A stretch of 64,000 bases of DNA from Burkholderiales bacterium (GTDB taxonomy: Bacteria > Pseudomonadota > Gammaproteobacteria > Burkholderiales > SG8-41), in contig DATAJS010000010.1 in assembly GCA_036262035.1 (NCBI GenBank), forward strand, positions 1,098,915 to 1,162,914, written 5' to 3'. Position numbers and translations under genes: made by a program. Positions 52,594-60,720 of the stretch are shown one piece after another. Each line of letters begins with the position of its first letter. Position 1 is the first letter of the stretch. Below the pieces are notes generated by a model that was given only the letters and a program-made list of their open reading frames with translations, searched no databases and had not been told where the DNA came from.

Positions 52594-54171
52594 GTGCTCC
52601 GCTATCTGATCTTTGTGCTCGTCGCGGCCGCCGCGCACGCCGCGGACGCGCCGTACGACCTCGTGCTGCGCAACGCGCGCATCGTCGACGGCACCGGCAG
52701 CCCGTGGTTCAGGGGCGAGGTCGCGATACGCGGCGACACCATCGTCGAAGTCGCGCCGCAGGTGTCGCGTCCCGCTGCCCGCACGATCGACGTCGGGGGC
52801 AACGTCGTCGCGCCGGGCTTCGTCGACCTGCACACCCACGCGATCCGCGGCATCTTCGAAGTGCCTACGGCGGACAACTACATCCGCCAGGGCGTCACGA
52901 CCGTCCTCGAAGGGCCGGACGGCGCCTCGCCGGTGCCGCTCAAGCCTTTTCTCGACAAGCTCGAGCAGCTTCCGAAGTCGATCAACATCGGGAGCTTCGT
53001 CGGGCAGGGCTCGGTGCGCGCGAAGGTCGTGGGGCGCGCCGACCGCGCGGCGACGCCGGACGAGATCGCGAAGATGAAAGCGATCGTGCGCGAGGCGATG
53101 CACGACGGCGCCTTCGGCCTCTCGACCGGGCTCTTCTACGTGCCGGGGAAGTTCACGCCGTCGAGCGAGGTGATCGAGCTGCAGAAGGAGGTGAGCCCGT
53201 TCCGCGGCCTGCACACCTCGCACATGCGCGACGAAGCGTCGAAGATCGTCGACAGCGTGCGCGAGACGATCGCGATCGGCGAGCAGGGCGGGGTGCCGAC
53301 GCAGATCTCGCACCACAAGGTGATCGGCAAGGCCTACTGGGGGAAAACGGTCGAGACCCTGAAGCTCGTCGACGAAGCCCGCGCGCGCGGCGTCGACGCG
53401 ACGATCGACCAGTATCCTTACACCGCTTCGAGCACCTCGATCCACGCGGCGCTGCTGCCGGGATGGGCGCTCGAAGGCGGGCTCAGGGAGACGCGCCAGC
53501 GCCTGAAGGACCCCGCCACGCGGGCGAAGATCAGGCAGGCGACCGCCGATCTCATCCGCAACGAGCGCGGCGGCGGCGATCCCGCCAACGTGGTCGTCTC
53601 GCTCTGCACGTGGGACGCGTCGCTCGCGGGCAAGAGCCTGGCGGTCATCGCGAAGGAACGCGGCATGACGCCGACGATCGAGAACGCCGCGGAAGTCGTG
53701 GCGTGGCTCATCGACAACGGGAGCTGTCGCGGCGTGTTCCATGCGATCAGCGAGGACGATCTCCTGCGCGTCATCGTGCATCCCGCGACGATGGTCGCCT
53801 CCGACGGCGAAGTCGTGATCTTCGGCCGCGGCGCGCCGCATCCCAGGAGCTACGGCACGTTCGCGCGCGTGCTTAGCGTTTACGTGCGCGAGAAGAAAGT
53901 GCTGACGCTCGAAGGCGCGGTCCGCCGCATGTCCTCGATGCCCGCGATGCGCATCGGCCTCGCCGACCGCGGCGTGATCCGCCCGGGGATGAAGGCGGAC
54001 CTCGCGGTCTTCGATCCCGCGCGCGTGCGCGACGCCGCGACCTTCGAGAAGCCGCACCAGTACGCCGAAGGCTTTTCGCACGTGATCGTCAACGGCCGCA
54101 TCGCGTACGAGAACGGCGCCATGACGGCGGCAAGGGCGGGGCGCGTCCTCTACGGTCGCGGCAAGCGCTGA
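52594..54171 (+). CDS. N-acyl-D-amino-acid deacylase-like amidohydrolase, exported
   Basis: 525 residues. Signal peptide YLIFVLVAAAAHAAD after the GTG at 52594. Amidohydrolase motifs: VVAPGFVDLHTHAI (metal His pair) near residue 75, the SHHKV segment (with QISHHK) near 245, and ASDGEVVIFG near 405, matching the D-aminoacylase/dihydroorotase-like group. A conserved end GMKADLAVFDPARVRD is present. Likely hydrolyses N-acyl-D-amino acids or related amides in the periplasm. Start uncertain: no good ribosome-binding site. Confidence 0.85.
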   Translation: MLRYLIFVLVAAAAHAADAPYDLVLRNARIVDGTGSPWFRGEVAIRGDTIVEVAPQVSRPAARTIDVGGNVVAPGFVDLHTHAIRGIFEVPTADNYIRQGVTTVLEGPDGASPVPLKPFLDKLEQLPKSINIGSFVGQGSVRAKVVGRADRAATPDEIAKMKAIVREAMHDGAFGLSTGLFYVPGKFTPSSEVIELQKEVSPFRGLHTSHMRDEASKIVDSVRETIAIGEQGGVPTQISHHKVIGKAYWGKTVETLKLVDEARARGVDATIDQYPYTASSTSIHAALLPGWALEGGLRETRQRLKDPATRAKIRQATADLIRNERGGGDPANVVVSLCTWDASLAGKSLAVIAKERGMTPTIENAAEVVAWLIDNGSCRGVFHAISEDDLLRVIVHPATMVASDGEVVIFGRGAPHPRSYGTFARVLSVYVREKKVLTLEGAVRRMSSMPAMRIGLADRGVIRPGMKADLAVFDPARVRDAATFEKPHQYAEGFSHVIVNGRIAYENGAMTAARAGRVLYGRGKR

Positions 54172-54176
54172 GAAGC

Positions 54177-54272
54177 CGTCATTCCGGACCGCGCGGCAGC
54201 GCGTTGTGATCCGCAATCCATTTTGACGTTGAAACCGTCTTAAAATGGATTCCCGCCTGCGCGGGAATGACG
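54177..54272. repeat. CGTCATTCCCG-family palindrome (copy 3, diverged left arm)
   Basis: Left arm CGTCATTCCGGACCGCGCGG differs from the others, while the right half (ATGGATTCCCGCCTGCGCGG) is canonical and ends GGAATGACG. It lies directly before the selenoprotein-like gene. Confidence 0.7.
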
Positions 54273-54304
54273 TTCCGCGCACGCATCACCATAGGAGGCA
54301 GGCA

Positions 54305-56032
54305 GTGGTCACCCTCGAATTCCACGATCCCTCGGGCGCGCTCGAAGTAAGCGTCCCGTTCGCGAAGCGTCTCGATACGCTCGAAGGCAAGAAGGTCGGC
54401 ATCGTCACCAACGATCAGTGGCAGGCGTATCGCATGATGCCGGCGCTGAAGGAGATGCTGGAGAAGGACTTCCCCGGCGTCGAAGTGCTGCCGGTCGACG
54501 CGTATCCGCAGGGCAACCTGCTGATCGGCACCGAGGAGACGGCCAAAGCGGTGAAGGCGAGCGGCGTCGACGCGGTGATCGTCGGCAACGCGAGTTGAGG
54601 GGCCTGCGCCACAGCATGCGGCCGTGCAGCCGCTAGGATAGAAAGCCTCGGGATCCCGACGGTCACGCTGACGAGGCAGGACTTCGTCGGCGTCATGAAG
54701 AACGCGGTGTCCGGCCTCGGGCTTGCGCCCGACGCGTCGATGGTGACGTTCCCCATCGACATGTTCCTGCCGGGCAGCGACATCTCCGCGCTCGAGCTTC
54801 GCAAGCGCGAGTTCTACAACGGTCTCACCAAGTGGAAGTCGGAGTTCGGCACCGGCGTGGGCGAGAGCAAGATGGTGAAGGTCGAGGCGCCGACTTACGA
54901 GGATGCGCTGATCCAGGCGAACAACCTGATGATCACCAACCTCTGGGGCGACGGCCTGCCGGTGTGGCCCGCGACGCGCGCGCGCGTCGACTGGATCCTC
55001 AAGGGCGCGGCGTTACCCCGCGATCACGTGCTCGGCAAGTTCCCGCCGCGCGGCGGCATCACCACGATCGAGACCTGCGCGGTCGCGCTCGCGATGGCGG
55101 GCGGACGTCCCGAGTACCTGCCGGTGCTCGTCGCCGCGGTCGAGTGCGCGCTCGAAGCCGATTCGAACTTCGATCAGCTCCAGGCGACGTCGGGCGCGCC
55201 GTTCCCCGTCGTGATCGTGAATGGTCCCATCGGTAAGGAGATACGCCTCAACTCGGGTTTCGGCTGCCTCGGTCCCGATCCGCAGCAGCCCGCCGGCGCG
55301 TCGATCGGACGCGCGCTGCGCATGCTCCAGCAGAACGTCGGCGGCGCATTACCAGGTGTGGGCACGATGGCGATCTGGGGCGCGATGCGCTACACCAACG
55401 TCGTCTTTGCCGAAGACGAGGAAGGCCTGCCCGAAGGCTGGCAGCCGCATGCCACCGATCGCCACGGCTTCGAGCCCGGCACCAACTCGGTGTCGCTGGT
55501 GTTCGCGAGCGGCGTCACCAACGTGCGCCGACGCAGCGCGCGCAAGGAAACGCCCGAAGAGGACATCCTTCAGGGACTCTGGCGCATGGCCGATTACATG
55601 CGCACGCCGAACCTCGGCGGCCTGATGGGCTACGAGAAAGGCACGCCCGGCGTCTTCCTGATTCCGCGCGTGGTGGCGCAGATGATGGCCGAGCAGGGCT
55701 GGACCAAACCCAAGTTGAAGCAGTTCCTGTACGACAACTCGAAGATCCCGATGGAGCACCTGAAGCGCGGCGGCGCGCTGTCGTGGTTCGAGATCGATTC
55801 GAACCCGATCACGCGCGACAGCGTGAAGCAGGACCCGTGGCCGGTGACGCTGAAGCCCGAGAACATCGTCTTCGTCGTCGCGGGCGGCTCGCATCCGACC
55901 CACGCGTACTGGCTGCAGGGCACGGGCCCGCGCGTGCACGGCCGCGTGATACGCACGCCGGAAACCTTCGATCGCCTGCTCGCGCAGGCCGATCGCGATC
56001 TGGGCTGCGCCTCCGACGAATGCCGGATCTGA
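54305..56032 (+). CDS. Probable selenoprotein, UGSC family, with in-frame UGA
   Basis: 575 codons from GTG (after ATAGGAGGCAGGCA) to TGA at 56030-56032, interrupted only by a TGA at 54596-54598. Around it the frame reads IVGNAS-(TGA)-GACATACGRAAARIESLGIP, then TVTL. The UGSC (seleno)protein family has U-G-S-C with the same distance to a G-I-P-T-V strand, so the TGA most likely encodes selenocysteine. Residues 1-97 hold a flavodoxin-like LEGKKVGIVTNDQWQAYRMM; after the UGA follow about 480 more residues, in which a C-terminal lobe (ITTIETCAVALAMAGGRPEY, LGPDPQQPAGASIGRALRML) is not assigned. A hairpin fitting the bacterial SECIS model lies 20 bases after the UGA. The internal ATG at 54695 has no ribosome-binding site. 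Reading it as two genes is the main alternative. Confidence 0.78.
54618..54633 (+). promoter_or_regulatory. Candidate bacterial SECIS hairpin
   Basis: GCGGC-CGTGCA-GCCGC: a 5-bp stem with a 6-base loop whose second base is G. The loop begins 24 bases after the UGA (54598), within the 16-37-base window of the accepted model. Codons here (ata, agg) are rarer than elsewhere in the gene, as expected if the sequence is constrained by RNA structure. Confidence 0.55.
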
Positions 56033-56235
56033 TCCGGCGCTGGGTCTTCCGACTGAACCGCGCGAGCGCGGCGGCGCTAAGCCGCGTGCTCGCGTGGCTC
56101 GATCGGAATGCGGAGCGTCAGGGCGGCGGCTGGGGCGCCACCATGGAATACCGGCATCGCTACACCAACCCCGACGACGCGAAGCGGGCGCGCAACGGTC
56201 TGCCCGAGCGCCGCAAAGGCGATCGCAGAGCCTAG
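56020..56235 (+). CDS. Small basic protein, 71 aa
   Basis: Overlaps the end of the selenoprotein-like gene by 13 bases. Reads MPDLIRRWVFRLNRASAAAL, RVLAWLDRNAERQGGG and a tail ending RNGLPERRKGDRRA. Basic, partly amphipathic helix; no ribosome-binding site is clear. Its stop overlaps the stop of the convergent exported-protein gene. May be real. Confidence 0.48.
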   Translation: MPDLIRRWVFRLNRASAAALSRVLAWLDRNAERQGGGWGATMEYRHRYTNPDDAKRARNGLPERRKGDRRA

Positions 56236-56555
56236 ATCCCCGTCAGACCCGGCGCCCTCGGCGCGGTCATCTGCATCTCTCCGCCGGCGCTGGGCGCCAT
56301 CTCGGACTGCATCATCAGAAGCTGCAGCAGCAGCATCTGCATCGCGGCCATCTCCTCGGGGCCGGGGGGCGTGCCGTCCGGCGAGGGACCGAGCTCGAGG
56401 ATGATCACGTCGTTGGTGCCGCCGACGTTCGGGGGCACGTCCGCAGGAGCTCCGGCCTGGGGCTGCGCGTCCTGAACCATCTCGGGACCCGCATAAGCGC
56501 TGCCCCACGTAAGGCAGAGACCGACTGCGGTCGCCGCCAGCTTCTTCGCAAACAT
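56232..56555 (-). CDS. Small exported protein under sigma-54 control
   Basis: 107 residues after GCAGGAGTCGGCAC; signal peptide ends WGSAYA. The mature part is Pro/Asn-rich (GPEMVQDAQPQAGAPADVPP, NVGGTNDVIILELG), then a Met/Leu/Gln-rich tract (MAAMQMLLLQLLMMQSEMAP). DVPPNVGGT is only a distant echo of the motif in the other sigma-54-controlled proteins. Function unknown; promoter type links it to the same set. Confidence 0.7.
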   Translation of the reverse strand: MFAKKLAATAVGLCLTWGSAYAGPEMVQDAQPQAGAPADVPPNVGGTNDVIILELGPSPDGTPPGPEEMAAMQMLLLQLLMMQSEMAPSAGGEMQMTAPRAPGLTGI

Positions 56556-56595
56556 GTGCCGACTCCTGCGATTCAGTAACTGACGCGATAGACCT

Positions 56596-56611
56596 TGCAT
56601 CCCCCGTGCCG
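56596..56611 (-). promoter_or_regulatory. Sigma-54 promoter
   Basis: On the minus strand, CGGCACGGGGGATGCA: GG at 56610-56609 and GC at 56598-56597, ten bases between, in the CAC...TGCA context. Forty-two bases before the ATG at 56555. Confidence 0.76.
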
Positions 56612-56719
56612 TGGATTCGAGTCTTCGTCGCGGAATGTTCCTGTCGGGCCGAAGCGACGGGTTGCGCGCACTGGTAGAGTGCACGTTGTGTGGCATAGGT
56701 GTTGCTCGAGGAGGCCCCG

Positions 56720-57643
56720 ATGAACGCCGTCCCGATCGATCCGCCGCCGCTGGAGCTCACCGTCCGCGTCGGCTGCAAGCTCGCGTACGAGACCGCGGAG
56801 CGCGCGCCGCTCCTGCTCGTGCTCAAACCCAGGCTCGACCTGCGCCAGCTCATCCTCGAGGAGAAGCTCGTCTTCGGCGAAGGCGTGCCGACCGAGCAGC
56901 TCACCGATTCGCACGGCAACACCGTGTATCGTCTCATGCTGATCCCAGGCCGCAACGAGATCGTGCACGACGCGATTTTCGCGGTGCCCAGCGTGTGCGA
57001 CAACGTCGGGCTCCCCGACGAGATGGTCCCGATCGAGCGCCTGCCGATCGAGGTGCTGCGCTATACGATGCCGAGCCGCTACTGCGACTCCGACAAGCTG
57101 ATGGCGTTCGCGCTGCAGAAGTTCGGCCACATCCCGCGCGGCGTCGAGCAGGTGAAGGCGATCTGCGAGTGGACGTACCGGAATATCGAATACCGCTACG
57201 GCTCGGGCAGCGCGGTGATCTCGGCGTGGGACGTGGTCGAGCGCGGCTACGGCGTCTGCCGCGACCTCGCGCACGTCGGCGTCGCGCTGTGCCGCGCGAT
57301 GAGCTATGCGTCGCGCTACGTGTCGGGGCACGTCCCCGACATCGCGGTCATCGACCCCGACATCCCGATGGACTTCCACGCCTACTTCGAGGTGTATCTC
57401 GGCGGCTGCTGGCACACCTACGACGCGCGCTACAACATGCCGCGCATCGGCCGCGTGAAGATCGCGCACGGCTTCGACGCCGTCGACGGCGCGTTCTCGA
57501 CGATCTACGGCGTCGCGTCGCTCACCAGCTTCGAGGTGTGGGCCTACCAGATGGACCGCAAGCACGTGCGGGTCGGCGATCCCGTCGATCTCACCAAGCG
57601 CCTCGACGGTACCGAAGAGCTGCGCTTCGCGTCGAACGCTTGA
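56720..57643 (+). CDS. Transglutaminase-like cysteine protein
   Basis: 307 residues. GAGGAGGCCCCG precedes the ATG. N-terminal beta-rich domain (LTVRVGCKLAYETAERAPLL) followed by the transglutaminase core with Cys in RGYGVCRDLAHVGVAL near residue 186, His in MDFHAYFEVYLGG near 222, and Asp in WHTYDARYNMPRIGRV near 238: the Cys-His-Asp triad is complete. Known: bacterial members act as peptidases or cross-linkers. It starts 109 bases from the divergent sigma-54 promoter. Confidence 0.88.
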   Translation: MNAVPIDPPPLELTVRVGCKLAYETAERAPLLLVLKPRLDLRQLILEEKLVFGEGVPTEQLTDSHGNTVYRLMLIPGRNEIVHDAIFAVPSVCDNVGLPDEMVPIERLPIEVLRYTMPSRYCDSDKLMAFALQKFGHIPRGVEQVKAICEWTYRNIEYRYGSGSAVISAWDVVERGYGVCRDLAHVGVALCRAMSYASRYVSGHVPDIAVIDPDIPMDFHAYFEVYLGGCWHTYDARYNMPRIGRVKIAHGFDAVDGAFSTIYGVASLTSFEVWAYQMDRKHVRVGDPVDLTKRLDGTEELRFASNA

Positions 57644-57693
57644 TGGGAGCCTGTCGCGGCTCTTAACCGTTCGCCCTGCGTGTACTGGCGTAG

Positions 57694-57725
57694 GGTGCGT
57701 TAGGCGCAACGCGCCGTAACGCACC
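57694..57725. repeat. Palindromic intergenic repeat, GGTGCGTTA family (copy 2)
   Basis: Arms GGTGCGTTA / TAACGCACC as at 1007-1038, with a different central stem (GGCGC/GCGCC). Confidence 0.78.
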
Positions 57726-57769
57726 GTTTGGTTCGCAGGGTGCGCGCGAGCGCACCGCGCCTTACCACC

Positions 57770-57810
57770 GTTCGTCCTGAGCGTAGCGATAGCGAAGTCG
57801 AAGGACGAAC
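57770..57810. repeat. GTTCGTCCT/AGGACGAAC palindrome
   Basis: Nine-base perfect arms around GAGCGTAGCGATAGCGAAGT-type sequence, a common intergenic repeat of related genomes by memory. Single complete copy here. Confidence 0.65.
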
Positions 57811-58068
57811 AGCACTACCGCGCACACTGCTTTGCTCTCTCTCGCGACGCAATCGACGCGTGCGCCGCGCCACCCATGGCCTTCCCGCCCGACTCGTCGC
57901 CGCTGCTCGCGCTCGAGCTTCGCAACGCTCAGCACGAACGGCTAAACAGCGCGGTGCGCTTGCGCGCACCCTACGACAATGCATCTTCGTTTCCGCGCGG
58001 CGCCGCGGTTCGACGTATCATCGACATGAACGCAAGCGCTTCAATCGTTCACTGTTCACGGAGATCCG

Positions 58069-59037
58069 ATGATCGAGCGTCGTGCATTGCGAGTCGCCTT
58101 CCTGGCAGGAGCGCTCGCGCTTTGTTTTTCGCAGGCTCACGCAGCGGGCGCGTACCCGGAAAAGCCCGTGCGGCTGATCGTCCCGTCGCCGCCGGGCGGC
58201 GGCAACGACATCATGGCGCGGCTCGCAGGGCAGAAGCTGACCGAAGCGTGGGGCAAACAGGTGGTGGTCGACAACCGTCCGGGCGCCGGCGGCGCGATCG
58301 CGTTCGAGATGGCGGCGCGCTCGGAGCCGAACGGTTATACGCTCCTGCTGGGCAGCACCAACTTCACCGTGCTGCCGGATATGACGAAGGTGAATTACGA
58401 TCCGATCAGGGATTTCGCGGCGGTCTCGCTGCTGGCAACCTCGATGAACATCCTCCTCGTGCATCCGAGCGTCCCGGCGAAATCCACGAAGGAGCTCATC
58501 GCGCTCGCCAGGGCGCGTCCGGGCAAGCTCAATTACGCGACCAGTATCGCGACCTCGGTGCATCTCGCCGCCGAGCTCTTCAAGGCAAAGGCCGGCGTGA
58601 ACATCGTCATGGTGCCCTATAAAGGCATGGGGCCGGCGTTGCTCGATCTCGTCGCGGGCAACGTGGACGTCTCGTTCGCCAACCCCGCCGCGTCGTATCC
58701 GCACGTGGAAACGGGCCGCATGCGGGCGCTGGCGGTGACGGGGGCGAAACGCTCCGCGATGCTGCCGAACGTGCCGACGATCGCGGAAGCCGCGATCCCG
58801 GGGTTCGAGGCGAGCACGTGGTGGGGCATACTAGTCCCCCGGGGCACGCCCGCCGCCATCGTCTCCGAGGTCAACGGCAAGCTCACGCACGCGATCGCGC
58901 AGCGCGACGTGACCGAGCGCATTGCGGCGCTCGGCGCAGAGCCTGCAGGTGGAGAGCCGAAGCGGCTCTCCGATCATTTGAATGCCGAAATCCCGAAATG
59001 GCGCGAGGTCATCCGCGCGGCGAACATTCGGTTGTAG
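58069..59037 (+). CDS. Bug/TctC-family periplasmic solute-binding protein (operon start)
   Basis: 322 residues; signal peptide ends FSQAHAAG. Blocks: YPEKPVRLIVPSPPGGGND, VDNRPGAGGAIAF, EPNGYTLLLG and MVPYKGMGPALLDLVAG. It heads a same-strand series of five genes with gaps of 29, 9, 61 and -4 bases, flanked at both ends by Bug proteins. Confidence 0.88.
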   Translation: MIERRALRVAFLAGALALCFSQAHAAGAYPEKPVRLIVPSPPGGGNDIMARLAGQKLTEAWGKQVVVDNRPGAGGAIAFEMAARSEPNGYTLLLGSTNFTVLPDMTKVNYDPIRDFAAVSLLATSMNILLVHPSVPAKSTKELIALARARPGKLNYATSIATSVHLAAELFKAKAGVNIVMVPYKGMGPALLDLVAGNVDVSFANPAASYPHVETGRMRALAVTGAKRSAMLPNVPTIAEAAIPGFEASTWWGILVPRGTPAAIVSEVNGKLTHAIAQRDVTERIAALGAEPAGGEPKRLSDHLNAEIPKWREVIRAANIRL

Positions 59038-59066
59038 CAGTTCCACTTCACCACAGGAGGATCAGC

Positions 59067-59414
59067 ATGAGCATCACCCGTCACGAACCCAGCGGACATC
59101 TGAGCAAGGCGGTCGAGCACAACGGCGTCGTGTACGTCGCCGGTTTGACGGCCACGAACAAATCGCTCGGCATGAAGCAGCAGACCGAGGAAGTCCTGAA
59201 GAAGATCGACGGCTACCTCGAGGCGGCCGGCACGAACAAGTCCAAGCTCCTCGCGGCGACGATCTACGTCTCCGACATGTCGCAGAAGAACGCGATGAAC
59301 GAAGCCTGGATCGCCTGGGCCGACCCGAAGAACCTGCCGACGCGCGCCTGCGTCGCGGTCGAGCTGGGATCCAAGGACACGCTGGTGGAAATCGTCGTCA
59401 GCGCGGCGAAATAG
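59067..59414 (+). CDS. RidA/YjgF/UK114-family protein
   Basis: 115 residues after ACAGGAGGATCAGC. Family opening HLSKAVEHNGVVYVAGLTA and the end PTRACVAVELGSKDTLVEIV with the Arg (RAC) that binds carboxylate or enamine ligands. Known: RidA proteins hydrolyse reactive enamine/imine intermediates. Here it probably serves the neighbouring 2-hydroxyacid oxidase pathway. Confidence 0.93.
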   Translation: MSITRHEPSGHLSKAVEHNGVVYVAGLTATNKSLGMKQQTEEVLKKIDGYLEAAGTNKSKLLAATIYVSDMSQKNAMNEAWIAWADPKNLPTRACVAVELGSKDTLVEIVVSAAK

Positions 59415-59423
59415 GAGTCCGGC

Positions 59424-60659
59424 ATGGCGGGCGACACGCTGGGTGCGTACAGCATCGAAGACCTCCGCAGGCGCGCGAAGAAGCGCCTGCCGCGCGGGAT
59501 CTTCGAGTACATCGACGGCGCGGCTGAGGACGGCATCGCCAAGGAGCACAACCGCGAGGTCTACCGGTCGCTGAAGATCAAGAACCGCGTCCTCAAGGAC
59601 GTGTCGAAGCGTTCGACCGCGATCGAGATCTTCGGGAAGAAGCTCGCCATGCCGTACGGGATCTCGCCGACCGCGTCCGCGGGCCTGATGAGCGATCTCG
59701 GCGAGATCGCGCTGGCCAAGGCGGCGGCGAGGATGGGCGTGCCCTGCACGGTCGCGACCAACTCGCTGACGCCGATGGAGGACATCTTTGAGGCGGCCGG
59801 CGGCAATCTCTGGATGCAGCTCTACATGTGGGTCGACCTGCGCCTGCGGGCGCAGTTCGTCGAGCGCATCAAGTCGATCGGTTTCGACACGATGCTCATC
59901 ACCGTCGACGGCTCGGTCGGCGCGAACCGCGAGCACGACCGCCGCAACGGTTTCTCGATGCCGCTGCGCTACACGCCGAACCTGATCCGGCAGGTGCTGG
60001 CGAATCCCGGCTGGTGCGCGCGCGTGCTGGCTCCGCAGTACCTCAAGCGCGGCGCGTTCAGGAAGTCCAACTATCCGGAGGAGATGAACAGCAAGCTCAC
60101 CGACAAGATCAGCGACCACGAACTGACCAAGCCCGCCACGCAGTGCTGGGACGACATCAAGCGCATCCGCGACGTGTGGCCGGGGCATCTCCTGGTCAAG
60201 GGTTTGCAGAGCCTGGAAGACGCGGTGCTCGCGGCCGATTACGGCCTGGACGGCGTCGTCATCTCGAATCACGGCGGCCGCTATCTCGATTCCGCGCCGG
60301 CGCCGCTGCAACTGGTGCCGGAGTTTCGCCGGGCCGTCGGCAACCGTCTCAAGCTCATCATCGACAGCGGCGCGAGACGCGGCTCCGATCTCGTGAAAGC
60401 GATGGCGATGGGCGCCGACATGGTCATGTCCGGAAGACCGACCTTGTACGGCGCTGCCGCCGCGGGTGAAGCCGGCGCCTATCGCGCGCTCGAGATCTTC
60501 CAGACCGAGATGGACCGCGTCATGGCGCAGCTCGGTCTTTGCAGCGTCGACGAGATCAGCCCGCACATCTTCTGGAATCCGCCGGACTGGGTGCCCAAGC
60601 CCGTGCCTGCGCGGATCGTCGAGGTCGAGGAGATCATCTCGCGCGTGGTTGGGGTCTGA
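59424..60659 (+). CDS. FMN-dependent alpha-hydroxy-acid oxidase/dehydrogenase
   Basis: 411 residues, TIM barrel of the glycolate oxidase/lactate dehydrogenase/mandelate dehydrogenase family. FMN and active-site marks: YGISPTASAGLMSDLGE, MQLYMWVDLRLRA, VISNHGGRYLDSAPAP with the catalytic His near residue 285, and IDSGARRGSDLVKAMAMGAD. It oxidises an L-2-hydroxy acid to the 2-keto acid; the next gene's TPP enzyme could act on that product. GTCAT-type GGGGTC repeat covers its stop. Confidence 0.9.
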   Translation: MAGDTLGAYSIEDLRRRAKKRLPRGIFEYIDGAAEDGIAKEHNREVYRSLKIKNRVLKDVSKRSTAIEIFGKKLAMPYGISPTASAGLMSDLGEIALAKAAARMGVPCTVATNSLTPMEDIFEAAGGNLWMQLYMWVDLRLRAQFVERIKSIGFDTMLITVDGSVGANREHDRRNGFSMPLRYTPNLIRQVLANPGWCARVLAPQYLKRGAFRKSNYPEEMNSKLTDKISDHELTKPATQCWDDIKRIRDVWPGHLLVKGLQSLEDAVLAADYGLDGVVISNHGGRYLDSAPAPLQLVPEFRRAVGNRLKLIIDSGARRGSDLVKAMAMGADMVMSGRPTLYGAAAAGEAGAYRALEIFQTEMDRVMAQLGLCSVDEISPHIFWNPPDWVPKPVPARIVEVEEIISRVVGV

Positions 60660-60684
60660 CCCCGACGGAGCGGGGGTCAGACCC
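60651..60684. repeat. GGGGTC palindromic repeat
   Basis: GGGGTCTGACCCC and GGGGGTCAGACCCC separated by eight bases; it contains the stop codon of the FMN enzyme gene (60657-60659). Related to 27123-27156. Confidence 0.65.
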
Positions 60685-60720
60685 CTGCGGTAACATCGCG
60701 GATCGGAGGAGGGTCCGCAG

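Larger units (their letters stand above)
57644..58068. other. 425-base repeat-rich gap
   Basis: No gene recognised. It contains the GGTGCGTTA palindrome (57694-57725), a GTTCGTCCT/AGGACGAAC palindrome (57770-57810) and diverged fragments with CTCAGCACGAACGG near 57928. A frame 57728-58072 can be opened, but it runs through these repeats and has no ribosome-binding site. Confidence 0.6.

Noticed and set aside
54599-54694. Treating 54305-54598 and 54695-56032 as two separate genes
   Set aside because: The intervening codons keep family sequence in frame, there is no stop but the TGA, and the second ATG lacks a ribosome-binding site. It is kept as the main alternative to the selenoprotein reading.
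57728-58072. Plus-strand frame of 114 codons in the repeat-rich gap
   Set aside because: It runs through known palindromes and lacks a ribosome-binding site.
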